The notes beneath the pieces were generated by a model. It was not told the origin of the DNA. It saw only the letters and a program-made list of their open reading frames with translations, and ran no database searches. A program made the translations under genes and the position numbers. Shown in pieces: positions 46,700 through 57,401 of a stretch of 64,000 nucleotides of DNA. The DNA is from Dicyema japonicum (taxonomy: Eukaryota; Dicyemida; Rhombozoa; Dicyemidae): positions 95,186 to 159,185 of the forward strand of contig RDEW01000028.1 of assembly GCA_011109175.1 (NCBI GenBank). The letters run 5' to 3'. The first letter of the stretch is position 1, and the number at the start of each line of letters is the position of its first letter.

Positions 46700-47275
46700 A
46701 AGTGAAAATCTCAAAGTTTATTTATTTAAAACCCAGGTATATTGAGAAAGACAGAAAAACGTCACAGTTGAACAAATCACTTCCCAGTTCCCGCAATCAA
46801 TCGAGCCATCCAACGTCTTTGGTCTCCCATTGTTCCAACTACCGTACAAAAGAGCCTTCTCTCATCCCTGTGGAAAAATCCAATTGGGGAGGGGAAATTC
46901 TTAACCAATCGATTATCTTCTGCCTTGGAAAAAGACAGGCCAGGCGGTTTTCCATCCACCTTGCAGACCCGAAGGAATCCGGATCCGCGATTACGGGTTG
47001 TAGCTTCCGTGAGTAAGGGACTAACCATTGATCCAGAATGAAGGCCTATCATATGAATAGTTTTTCGGTATATTGAATTGAGTCTGTGGAACATAGTCTC
47101 TGATATCGAGAATCTCCAACCAGCAGAGGCATACTCCACATCCGGTTTGCCGGTATTGTGTTGCAACAGTAGCATCCAAATTCAAAGGAGTCCTCCGAAC
47201 AAGAACGCGTACAACCTTAAATTTCTGCAGGACTTTAGTAAGGACTTTATTTGCGTGGAAGGTTTAAAAACTAAA
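46700..47275 (-). mobile_element. LINE-C, C-terminal part
   Basis: Minus strand reads VEYASAGWRFSISETMFHRL, NSIYRKTIHMIGLHSGSMVS, LLTEATTRNRGSGFLRV and KNFPSPIGFFHRDERRLF, ending MARLIAGTGK at about 46777. It is colinear with the copy at 28.5-28.9 kb (AYAAWRFALSEATIQKL, FPSPIGFICKDQRRHF). The GIT-stop is lost here. 5'-truncated at about 47275. Confidence 0.75.
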
Positions 47276-47281
47276 CATTAT

Positions 47282-49205
47282 TAGGGCGATTTTAATCAAT
47301 AAAGTCAAAAATTCATGTTTTTTTTAAATTGTTTAAAACTTATAAAAATGTAGTTTTTAATCAAAAAATTTAATTTTTTAGGTCAATAAAATCAAAAATT
47401 TTATTGATTTTTTTACTTTTTCGAGTTTTTAAATAAAATACTAGCGTGGTATCAATTATCATTATTCACTGTGATGCCGCGTTCAACCAAGAATGAAATT
47501 GAAAAGAATAAGTCTGTTGTTAGAAAATATGCCAATGAATTTTCTATCAATTCACAAGGAAATCTCTTTTGTAATTTATGTGGGACATTTGTAACTGCAA
47601 AAAAACAAATTTTTTTATTGAAAAGAATGAAATTGAAAAGAATAAGTCTGTTGTTAGAAAATATTTCAATGAATTTTCTATCAATTCACAAGGAAATCTC
47701 TTTTGTAATTTATGTGGGACATTTGTAACTGCAAAAAAACAAATTTTTTTATTGATTCACATCGATCGTCTAAGAAGCATATCAAATTAGCTGGTTTATT
47801 ATTTTTATTACTATTTTACAGGTGTCAATACCATAAAACTAACTGATTTTCTCATCCCATCTGCCGACATGGGTCGATAAAGTCACTAAAGCCTAAGTCG
47901 AATCCGATATTTCTTGCATAAGCTGAACAGTAAAAGCTTACGAGACTTGTTTGAGAATATTGGACATAATCTTTTTCCTGCTTACGCTTGCTGAAAAAGT
48001 GTAGAAAATTTATGACAGATGTAGCTTGACAGAATGGATCACCTGTAAAGTAACCCTCCTTTTCGATACAACCGTAAATTAGTCCCCTTCACGAAAAGTA
48101 TAAAAAGTTCCAAAATCATTTAATGGTTTTTCCGAACAACTCGAAAAAGTTATGGTGTTTTTTAAATTATAATTGGAATACCAACACCAAATAAGGCTTA
48201 ATATCCAAATATATGCTAAAATCCGAAAGACAACTATCGTTTCTAATTGATTGAGTTGTTTTGTAATTAGTACACATTGCATTTGTAGATTTCCAGACAT
48301 ACTTATCCACATGTTTCGTTGCCGTCACTTCTTTCATATGCAACAGGCAATATATACAGTGCATGATACTCTTAAACCTTTTCTTCTCAAATCCTCTATT
48401 GGACCTGCAATCAGGTGTCTTAACTCATTAACGAAAACGGACATGACTAAAATTTTTAAAGTAAAAATTATTATTCATTATTAAAACAAATTAAATTTAA
48501 TAAAATTTCATCACCTGTAAAGTCCCCGGGGAGCTACTTTACAGGTGATCCGACAAAATTAAGCTATTTCGGAGGTTTTATTTGCATTTATTATTGATCT
48601 GATAAACAAGTTTTTGTTTTGATTGACGAAACTGATATCCGGGGACACAAATATGTCACTTATTGGTAGATTTTCCGATCCCAAGAAAATATTTTTAATA
48701 TCTTGTCGCCCATTGTCTTGTGCGGTTAACTCGTCGATTGTCAGATAATTGACGATATGCTAAGGGATTTTGCGATTGATCGCGATAATTTAGTATTACT
48801 GGTATCTGATGCAGATACATGGTAGCTGCCGCACAGGTATTGAAGGTTTTATACACGAATTTGCATCATGTAACATGTGTTCTTCATCTTCATAACTGTT
48901 GCATTAAAATAAGAGGATATTTTAAGGATGTGGATTTTTTAATTTCATTAATATAAGCGACTGTCAAAAACAAGACACGAAGAGAAAAATTTTCTGAAAT
49001 TGGGTATCCACCTGAAGATATTTTAACAAGATGGGGGAGTTGGATGGATGCAGCCCGCTATTATTACAAAAATTACAGAGAAATAAAAAAATAATTGAAG
49101 GTTTCGATGGAGAGGGGATTTGAGTCGAAAAATGTTTGCAAGCGGTTTGTAAAAACGAACTACGTACAAATTTATTATCAAAATTATGCCAATATGACGA
49201 TATAT
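47282..49205 (+). mobile_element. hAT-II element with transposase, interrupted and truncated
   Basis: Begins with TAGGGCGATTTTAATCAATA, the terminal repeat of the element at 31.2-32.7 kb in the other orientation. ATG 47474 starts a hAT transposase: KNEIEKNKSVVRKYANEFSI, a BED-type finger (LFCNLCG...HRSSKKH), a region split by a Merlin insertion, then VLIDETDIRGHKYVTY (about 48620), LVSDADTW (about 48800), REKFSEIGYPPEDIL and TRWGSWMDAARYYYKNY (48970-49070). The finger exon is duplicated (about 47500-47740). Stops and frameshifts abound. The right end is cut by LINE-A at 49.2 kb and no right terminal repeat is seen. Confidence 0.8.
48036..48551 (-). mobile_element. Merlin-like DNA transposon inserted in hAT-II
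   Basis: Inverted ends GGATCACCTGTAAAGTA (from 48036) and TACTTTACAGGTGATCC (to 48551), with flanks GACAGAAT (48028-48035) and GACAAAAT (48552-48559): an 8-bp target duplication with one change. The minus strand inside reads WKSTNAMCTNYKTTQSIRND and SDFSIYLDIKPYLVLVFQL, like the start of the IS1595/ISXO2-type transposase domain (C..C, SIR.gSff, L.L..iL.l.Y.w) used by Merlin elements. The catalytic part is missing. Confidence 0.75.
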
Positions 49206-49231
49206 TATTATTAGCACTTTTGCCATAATAT

Positions 49232-51480
49232 TTATAGCCCCGCATGTGCAGCAAATAATATAAGAGAATTAGATAGGTTGCTCCAAGCTCTTCTGTTCTT
49301 TGCTAGGTCCCTCAGTGAGTCCAGATCGTCACCAGATGCCAATGTTTTTTTCACGGCTTTCAGATCGTTTTGTAGAACGACCGGGAGGGTAGTTCTCGGT
49401 CTTTCACGAAAGCGTTTTACATTGGAGGAGTAGTAATCTTCCATTGCGATATTCGGAAGGGGTATCGGGACCAATTTCAGGACGTGTCCAAAAAGTCTCC
49501 AACGAGAGCTAATGATGTCGTGACTAAATGGTGTACAGTCACACTTATTGTACAGTCCATTCCGCGAAATCTTGGATGGCCAGGACATTCCAGTTATGTT
49601 TCTTAGATGATTCCTGTGAAATGAGTCTAGCCTTTCCAATTCCTCTTTAGAGGTGGCCCAAATCCCAGAGTTGTATAGTAGGATTGGTTTGATGAAGGTG
49701 TCGTATAACATAATCCTTTGTTTTATGTTATATCCTTTCCGTTTTAGCCAAAGATTTTTTAGTCTGTGTAATGCCGCATTGCTAATGTTTTTCTCCGTAT
49801 GATGTCTTCGTTATCTCCTAGTAGAGAGCCAAGATTCTTTATGTGTCTCCATTTCTCTTCGAGTGAGTTATTCATTCGTCTTATTTCTGTCCGTTCTGTT
49901 TTTTCCGTGTTCACGGTGAGAAACCATTTCCAAAGTATACCTGGTGCTTTTTCTATTACATGTTCCAGGAGTTCTTTGTCTTCAGAAATTAGGTCGACAT
50001 CATCAGCATAAATCACTTCTATTTTTTCTTGGTATAATGGTCTCAGTTCCTTCATAGCGGCATCAAATATATTGTGAATAGTAGCGGAGAGAGGGAGTCT
50101 TTTTGAGGAGTGCCTGTGTTTGTTTCAAAGTTTCTTGAGTAGGTTTTTCCAACTCTCATAAAGAGCTCTGAGTTAGATAGAAAGATTTGAATCATTCTTA
50201 GACTCGATTCGTCAATAAACCCTTCAATTTGTTCCTGTTAACCGAGTCAAAGGCTTTTAATAGATCTATTCCCAGAATGTGGGTGGCATTGCAATATCTT
50301 TGATGTGTTGCACATCTCCATCTGTGACTCCAGACTGCATCAGCTGTTAATCTTTCTTCTCTGAACCCACTTTGACTTTTGGGTAGGTATTCATAGGCGG
50401 GTCCTTTTATTCTTTCCAATACAATGTTAGCTAAGACTTTCCGTAGAGAAGTGATAATATAATTGGTCGTAAGTTTTCAACCGGTCCTTTCGGTTTATTG
50501 GGTTTTNCCCACTTTGACTTTTGGGTAGGTATTCATAGGCGGGTCCTTTTATTCTTTCCAATACAATGTTAGCTTTGACTTTCCGTAGAGAAGTGATAAT
50601 ATAATAGGTCATAAGTTTTCAACCGGTCCTTTCGGTTTATTGGGTTTTTGTATAGGTATTAGTAATCCCGTTCCCAGGGGCAGAGTTGAGTTAGTTGAAA
50701 ACATTTCATTTAGTAGTGTAGCGATTTTTTCAAAAAGGGGGTCAGGCCCGTATTTATGTAGTTCTGGGTTTATCGTATCTGGTTCAGGGCTTCTGTTATT
50801 TTTTAGTTTTTGACATGCTGGAGTTAGTTGAAAACATTTCATTTAGTAGTGTAGCGATTTTTTCAAAAAGGGGGTCAGGCCCGTATTTATGTAGTTCTGG
50901 GTTTATCGTATCTGGTTCAGGGCTTCTGTTATTTTTTAGTTTTTGACATGCTGTTTTTACTTCCAAAATTGAAATTGGTTTTTTAAGGGTCTAGACTTTC
51001 CTTTGAATGGGGGGATTGCTGTAGTCACATTAAAAAGTTTCTCAAAATGTGTTGCAATTACCTCTGCTTGCTCTTCAGTATTCAGTAATGTCTTGCCATT
51101 TTTGTCTTTGATGATTATTCGTTCCTTCCGGTTTGTGTGGCGTAGTAAACGAGCGGCCATATCCCCTGAAGGACTTTTCTCTTGTTAAGGACTTTCTTTT
51201 TAATTAGTTTTTTTGTATGGATTTCTTTTAACTCCTTTACTAGTTCTGTATGTATCGTCCGACCCTTACTGGCCATCTCCCGCGTGCCGAGGTACTGGCT
51301 TGCTGCTTCGTTTATTATATACTTTGTGTGATCCCACGAAATTCCTACTGTTTGGTCCTTCAGATGAGAGCAGATGTATTTTTGGCAATTTTTGACTGTG
51401 TCTGGATGAGAGATCAGTTTTCCCGTTACTTCCATACTGACAGTTTTCGATTTCAGTTGCTTTATCGTCCAAATATTTGT
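49232..51480 (-). mobile_element. LINE-A, linker to 3' end, with internal duplications
   Basis: From 51435: linker (YICSHLKDQTVGISWDHTKY, KELKEIHTKKLIKKKVLN), RT (MERIKGPAYEYLPKSQSGF, REERLTADAVWSHRW, GIDLLKAFDSVNRNKL), intact VIYADDVDLISEDKELLE near 50020, and the C-terminal block 49711-49232 (PILLYNSGIWATSKEE, SSRWRLFGHVLKLVPIPLPN). 50395-50640 is duplicated around the 'n' at 50506, and 50690-50950 contains a ~133-bp tandem repeat. The endonuclease is missing. It cuts off the hAT-II element at its left. Confidence 0.85.
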
Positions 51481-51568
51481 GCCAAAGGATATTTGATCGT
51501 CTTCTTATCAGATGCGATATTTGATTGCGTTTTCTCCTTAATGCACATTTATTCGAATTTGAACTTCT

Positions 51569-51709
51569 TTTGACAAAGTTATTAAGTATTTTGACGAATT
51601 ATTAAATATTTTGACAAAGTTATTAAATATTTTAACAAAATTATTAAATTTTTTGACAAAGTTATTAAATTATTTGCACGTTTTAAAAAAAATAAATAGG
51701 AAAACCCTG
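51569..51709 (+). mobile_element. Right end of a second Tc1/mariner element
   Basis: Tandem TTGACAAAGTTATTAAATAT units followed by AAATAAATAGGAAAACCCTG and TA at 51710-51711. This matches the right end of the element at 18.25-18.9 kb. The left end is not present. Confidence 0.7.
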
Positions 51710-51803
51710 TATTAATAAAATACTATTTTTCAAATAAAAAAAATATTAATTTAAAATGAATAAAATTTTATTATCTGGATAGTTGAATATCTCGTGCTAG
51801 AAA

Positions 51804-53328
51804 ATGGCTAGACATTGGCTTAACACAAACATCCGAACACTATCATTGGAAAATGTAGTCTCGGGGAGACTAAGCGATATTGAAAAGGCAGGGACAATGA
51901 AAAATGAAAGAATCATTTCGTCAGTACAAGGACCCACTATTGTGGTCTCCTCGCGCCCAAAAGCCGTCACTAATTTTTGTGCCAATAATTATCTCGGCCT
52001 CTCTGTTTGCTGTTTTCGAATAGCTTAGGGACATCCCGAAGTTATCAACGCTGCGGTTTCCGCGTTGAAATCCCACGGGGCGGGACTTAGTTCTGTTCGG
52101 TTCATTTGCGGTACCCAGGTTAACATGATTATTTAAATTAGGACATTCACAAGAGTTTGGAAAATAAAATATCTCAATTCCATGGGAGAGAGGATGCTAT
52201 TCTCTATCCTTCTTGTTTTGATGCAAACGCTGGACTTTTTGAGTCACTTTTGGGCTCTGAGGATGCAATCATATCCGACGAACTCAATCATGCCTCGATT
52301 ATTGACGGAATTCGTCTCTGTAAGGCAAAAAGACTGAGATACTCCCACAGAAACATGAAAGGGACTTGTTAATAATGAAACGTAGATTTGACCGAAAAAC
52401 TGGACTCTGTCTCCGATTCGAGGATCAAATTGATCGTGACTGATGGTGTCTTCTCGATGGATGGGAATGTGGCTCCACTTAGGTTTTCTAACAATGATTA
52501 CTATCAGGGATATCATTGAGATTGCGAAGGAGAGGAACGCCTATACTTTCATCGACGAGTGCCACGCGACTGGGTTCTTTGGTAGGACTGGAAGGTGACT
52601 GTAACGATGATGTTATAGGGGAACTGAGGAACATTTAAATGTCGTTAATCAAATCGATATTATAAATTCAACTCTTGGAAAGGCAATGGGTGGGGCTGCT
52701 GGGGGATATACCACTGCTTCCTCCAATATAATTAAACTACTGAGGCAAGTCTCAAGACCTTATCTCTTTTCTAACAGTATTCCTCCACCTGTGGTTGCCT
52801 CAGCCTTAAAGGTACTGAATATAAGCTTCCTCCAATATAATTAAACTACTGAGGCAAGTCTCAAGACCTTATCTCTTTTCTAACAGTATTCCTCCACCTG
52901 TGGTTGCCTCAGCCTTAAAGGTACTGAATATAATGAGGGCAGGCATTTGAACTGATTATGAATAGTGATGAGTTTTTTAGCCAATTGCAGACCAATACAT
53001 ACTATTTCCGCGATGAAATGACATCCTACGGATTCAATTTACTCGTTAAGTTGCCTTAATTATTTCAGGGGGACAAAGAACACCCAATATGCCCGGTGAT
53101 GATGCCGGATGAGTTTACTGCCATCAAATTTGCGGATATGATGCTCAACGAGGACATTTACGTGATTGGATTCACATATCCTGTAGTTCCAATGGGTGAT
53201 TTTGGTGTTTTTATCAAGGAAACGCAAGAATAAGAGTGCAGATTAGTGCCGCCCATTCGAAGGATGATGTTGAGAGGGCTATCAAGGCCTTTATTAAAGT
53301 TGGGAGATCTTTAAAGGTCATAAACTAA
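51804..53328 (+). CDS. GCAT: Glycine C-acetyltransferase (2-amino-3-ketobutyrate CoA ligase), eight ultrashort introns
   Basis: ATG 51804, TAA 53326-53328. Introns: 52005-52028 (24 nt), 52119-52141 (23), 52368-52385 (18), 52483-52507 (25), 52595-52618 (24), 52921-52942 (22), 53045-53068 (24), 53196-53218 (23). Counting one copy of a 109-bp tandem duplication in exon 6, the exons total 411 codons. Conserved blocks: [121 protein letters not shown] (PLP lysine), [35 protein letters not shown]. The enzyme completes threonine breakdown to glycine and acetyl-CoA in mitochondria. The basic N-terminus fits import. Confidence 0.95.
52716..52933 (+). repeat. Exact 109-bp tandem duplication in GCAT exon 6
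   Basis: 52716-52824 is repeated as 52825-52933. The unit covers the end of exon 6 and 13 bases of the following intron. The first copy keeps its own GT at 52812, so splicing from 52812 to the AG at 52942 would still give the normal protein. It may also be an assembly artefact, as short duplications are frequent in this window. Confidence 0.85.
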
Positions 53329-53329
53329 T

Positions 53330-53695
53330 ATTACAACTTTTAACTAATTGGGAATTTAATTGGTCTCACTAAAATTAATTGTATTTAGTGGTAGCCTTCT
53401 TAGAGAGATTAGTACATACACTACCTCTATTGTGGGAAGCCCTCTAGAATGATGAAGTGAAGTAGAGGGAGCTGAGGATCCTTTTTGATGCCGTTCTTCC
53501 AATGGATTCCTCCTGAGAGATTTGAGTAACATTATTTGGACGAAGAAAAAAAGAGTCAGGGATCAGGAGGGAATTTTAAGCAAGTAGTGAGAGTGAGTGA
53601 AACCCATGACCATAGGTATGATATCCCGACAGCAAAAGTAACTTTATATTATTAATGGGTCCCTTATGAACATTATTTAAAGTTTAGTTATACGT
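53330..53695. other. No gene recognised
   Basis: 3' flank of GCAT. No supported feature. Confidence 0.4.
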
Positions 53696-53699
53696 ATTA

Positions 53700-54700
53700 T
53701 TATAAAAAATGGATGAATTATGTCTTGTGGTGGTTACATTCAGTTGAATAGAAGAGATGGCTGACTGATGTGGAGTGTAAATAAGGATAAGTTTGCGGCT
53801 AACTTTAGGAGGATAATGATTTCCAACGATTTGGGAGGATTGCTGAACCCATCAGCGATATATTGAGTTAGCGAGATGTGTTGAATATTGTGGACGAAAG
53901 CCATGTTGATGTGAAGAGAAGATTATTAGTTTTGATACAACACGTTCAACAATTTTCGATACTACAGATAGTAGTGAAATCGGTCTGAAAGATCCCGGAT
54001 TCGAAGGATCTTTCTTGGGCTTCAGGATTGGGATTATTTTGGATTTTTTATGATGCAGGAATTCGGTAGTTGTTGGTGGAGACAGAAATGATGTTTGTTA
54101 TTGCCTTAAGTCCTTGCATTCCGAGTTACCTTAAATGCAGAATCCATCAAGCCCTTTGGCAGGTCAGAGTGAAGGTCATATATAACTTTCCAGGATATGA
54201 AAATAGCGATGGAGAACATAGAGTGTATTGGAGTGTCCGGCTTTGGAAGTTGTCTGAGTGTGTGATTTTTGTCATTGAAGATAACTATTTGAGAAAGTAT
54301 CTGAATTTGGGAATATTGTTCCGTACAGTGACCTTGTGGTGGGATGTAAATATTTAAAAATGTGTACGTTGTGTTAATTATTTTGACCAGGACTGAAGTA
54401 TATTCAATGTAATTGTCACCATCAAACAGAGCGTGTTTCTGGGTGGAAATATCAGAGAAAGGAATAGATTTGTTTATGAGTACATTGTCATTGAATTCGG
54501 TCGATCACGGGTGATAATTAAATAATTTTTGAAGGAAGAATTGATTTTCTGGATACTTTATTTTTTTCTATGAGGGCAATATCGATTTTGTGGGTAGTGA
54601 GAAAGGCAACAAGTTCAGTGGATTTGTGTGCGAGGCTTGTGGTGCTCAGTGTTCTGTTTGATGTCTTAAATAATACTTGTGTTTTTCAAATGCATAAAAT
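53700..54700 (-). mobile_element. Jockey/CR1-like LINE, endonuclease to early RT, decayed
   Basis: From the right: endonuclease-like INTTYTFLNIYIPPQGHCTE (about 54380), then RT approach HHKKSKIIPILKPKKDPSNP (about 54040) and FRPISLLSVVSKIVERVVSK, ending HQHGFRPQYSTHLAN near 53850. Beyond that the frame is lost. Stops interrupt the endonuclease. Confidence 0.7.
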
Positions 54701-54769
54701 AATCCACAGATTTGAATAGTCCGGTGCTTGGAAGTAAAATGTATATTTAGTTTGCTAGGAACCATTTAT

Positions 54770-55110
54770 TTAATTTTGTATTTGGCTGGCGGCGCACCAC
54801 TTGACAATCTCTGACATAGAAAAGCTATAATTCCATTCCCGCCGTGTTTGTATGATCCGAGATACTAGTCTCTCCCACCATCTCCTATTCGATTCCAGAC
54901 TCCACAGACTGTTGAGGTATTCACCGTCTCTTAGTTCTATGTTTACTGATCTCAAATTTCCATTAAGGACTTCAGGAATGAATTAGACACTTTGGAATTT
55001 TGGAGATTTCAATTGGGCTCCTATTATCCTCACAAGTTCCTCGAACGGAGTTGGTATTAGCGGGGAGGAGAACCTGTCTAGGATCCTCGTGACTGTTTCT
55101 CGGAAGATAT
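54770..55110 (-). mobile_element. LINE-C type C-terminal fragment
   Basis: Minus strand reads FRETVTRILDRFSSPLIPTP, FEELVRI, then LRDGEYLNSLWSLESNRRWW and ERLVSRIIQTRREWN, ending before 54770. The first part parallels SRGP...PTPFEE in the copy at 20.35 kb. Confidence 0.55.
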
Positions 55111-55114
55111 TGAT

Positions 55115-55355
55115 TTTATTTAGGTTCTTATAGATATTGAAAATAAAATAATCAATAAAATAATTTTACTATAAATTTTATAAAATTAAAATTAAATAAA
55201 TTAAAGTAAAACGTAATTTGTAGTAAAAATAAAAATTTGAAATAAACTAATGTCCATAGCATACAAGAGGGATTTGGTGCCTTGTTTTATTAAAATACTA
55301 GACAAAGATAATAAGCAACTTCGATTACATTTGTCGGGGCGAGGGTAGGGAGTTA
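55115..55355. other. Upstream flank of the Rap-GAP gene
   Basis: Very AT-rich to 55245. An ATG at 55250 opens a 33-codon frame (KRDLVPCFIKILDKDNKQLR) that could be a first exon, but no GT...AG pair joins it in phase to the next exon. Confidence 0.35.
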
Positions 55356-56794
55356 ATGTACACGAATAAAGTTTAGTTGGTGATATTTTCAGCCGCCTTC
55401 TGAAATGGTAAAATTGAGTGAGGGATGTGGCTTTTCCCTAGAAAAACTGAATGATAATATATTCGTTGAAGTGAGGAACAAGGGGGCCTATCTCTTCGAG
55501 TTTGAAAAGGATCGACACTTTTTATCGAACTACTACAGATTATATGTGAGCAAACAAGTAGTGGTCGCTGACATTTCAGCCTCATCACAACTTTATATCC
55601 TTCTGCAGTAATCTGGGAATTGTGGTCGTGTCTGTTATTTCCAGCAGAAGCATATCAGATGTCATCCTCAGGTATCCACTTGTATGACATGATAGGACAA
55701 CAAACTGTTGTTATGTGGTGAGAACTCATTCTAACAAGGATGTGAAGACTATTGTTCTCGGTGTCTTACAGGTATCTCCAATGCTAAGCGGCAGACACTC
55801 ACTCGTGGCAAAAAGGAATGGAGGAAACTCGTTAAAATATGTGATAAGGCGATACCACGTGCCCTCATGGACTTGGATAGGGCTCTTCTGCCCAAAAGAC
55901 ACAGAATTGGGGTTTTGTACCAAAAGTATGGACAGGTATATTCTCTTCTACCACCTTTGAGGTAACCGAGGGTGAAATGCTGGCGAACGAATTAACTGAC
56001 AACTTTAGCGAATTTTTATCTATTCTACGATCCCCCAATTCTTATGAAACTAAGAGTGAGACCCTCTTGCTGAAGAACAAAAAATTAGCTGGGAGTTTTG
56101 AAACTTTTTCGACAAAGGATAACATAGTGAGTGTGAAGAATGAGGGATCCCCCACTGAAAACGGTGATAATCTTACGATTAAAAGCTTCTTTGAGGAGTT
56201 TGAGTTAATATTCTATGTATCCCCAATGATGTCTTCTTTGAGTGATAAAGTCTGCCTTTGCTAACTTTAGAATATTATTAGGAAGAGATTTGTTGGGAAC
56301 TGTCCCGTGGTGCTGGTCTTCCAGGAAGAGGGATGTGTATTCGGTGTGGATATGTTCCCCTCGAAGGTCGTTCAGGTGTTCATTGTCGTACAGCGGGATG
56401 GGACGGGAGTATACTCAGTTATGTGTTTTCTGTATTTGAGACCACCTGCTTGTATCGGGAGTCAGTGCCCAAGTTCGGTCCCAGTTCTTCAATTTGGGGT
56501 CACAATCTTCATTTCCGACAATTTTTGATGACGAAGGTCCTAAATGCTTCATTTGCTGCTCATAAATCGCCAGAGATGCTGTCACTTCAGATTAGAGCAA
56601 GGGGATCCTCTTTGGCTAATTTGTGGAGGTTGTCAGGATTATCCTTTAAAATCTCATGTTTTGAAACTGATCGATTGAATTTAACCCCAACTATATTGGT
56701 CACATTTGTTTATTACTTAGATATCGCCAGAGTTGGTTGTCCCCAACACGCAGTTCTGTTATCCTCCCTTCTTCGTGTATGTCCCTATTATTGA
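55356..56794 (+). CDS. RAP1GAP: Rap GTPase-activating protein (RAP1GAP-like), seven ultrashort introns
   Basis: Introns 55371-55392 (22 nt), 55558-55579 (22), 55672-55695 (24), 55772-55788 (17), 55936-55961 (26), 56250-56270 (21) and 56418-56440 (23) leave 428 codons. The product follows the Rap-GAP fold: NYYRLYVSKQPHHNFISFCS, RALLPKRHRIGVLYQKYGQV, TEGEMLANELTDNFSEFLSI, FFEEFELIFYVSP, IIRKRFVGNCPVVLVFQEEG, SKVVQVFIVVQRD, VPKFGPSSS, FLMTKVLNASFAAHK. The asparagine of the family KRHIGND helix, the catalytic 'Asn thumb', is kept, while the preceding His is Phe. The loop around residues 215-290, richly divergent, replaces the usual FKGFRGGLD block. Start and 3' end are uncertain; open sequence continues to about 57130 and further exons are possible. 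It switches off Rap GTPases. Confidence 0.88.
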
Positions 56795-56799
56795 ATGCT

Positions 56800-57400
56800 A
56801 GTGACTGCCGAGTTATTAGATTTGACTGGCAGAGTAAATTGTTCTCCCAGATTTTCAATTTATCAGAATTGCACGCCAATTATGTGTCCTCCCACATGAA
56901 TTATTCGATGTATTTATTGTGACTAATGCAGTACATTGGGGAGATGTGCTGAGTATAATGAACAGGTCGATGGAATATGTGACTCCTCAGTACTTTACTC
57001 GTATAATCTATTACCAAACTTCCCTTCCCATGTCCTAAACAAGTTGTGTGTGGGTAATTTAGTAGACGTGAATATTACAATGAAAATAATATTAGATTTC
57101 TCAATCCTAGATAATTTATATATATTTTTATAAATTTACCATTTATTACATGTTCACTATTTGTGCCTTCTAAATAATATGCTTCGTTAAGGCATCCACT
57201 CTGTGTCGTCGATGTACAAAATCACTTCCTGTGAAGACTCTACACCTTTTATGGAGTCGAGCAGATCATATGGTTGTGGATTTCGGAAGTTCTGTCAAGG
57301 GTGAAAGAATCCACTATGTTCATCCGTATTACTATCTGAAAATTAACGTTTTTTCCTTAGTCATCGGTCCCCAATCGACTTCCTGTGTAGGTACAAGCGA
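56800..57400 (+). other. Possible trailing exons of Rap-GAP, otherwise unassigned
   Basis: GT...AG segments near 56776-56802 and 56841-56857 could extend the gene through TAELLDLTG and SELHANY-like stretches, but no homology confirms them. 57180-57400 shows nothing recognisable. Confidence 0.25.
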
Positions 57401-57401
57401 A

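Noticed and set aside
51804-53328. Reading GCAT, THG1, PPP2R5 and Rap-GAP as frameshifted pseudogenes
   Set aside because: Each break is removed exactly by a 17-26 nt GT...AG segment, with phase kept and family residues restored on both sides.
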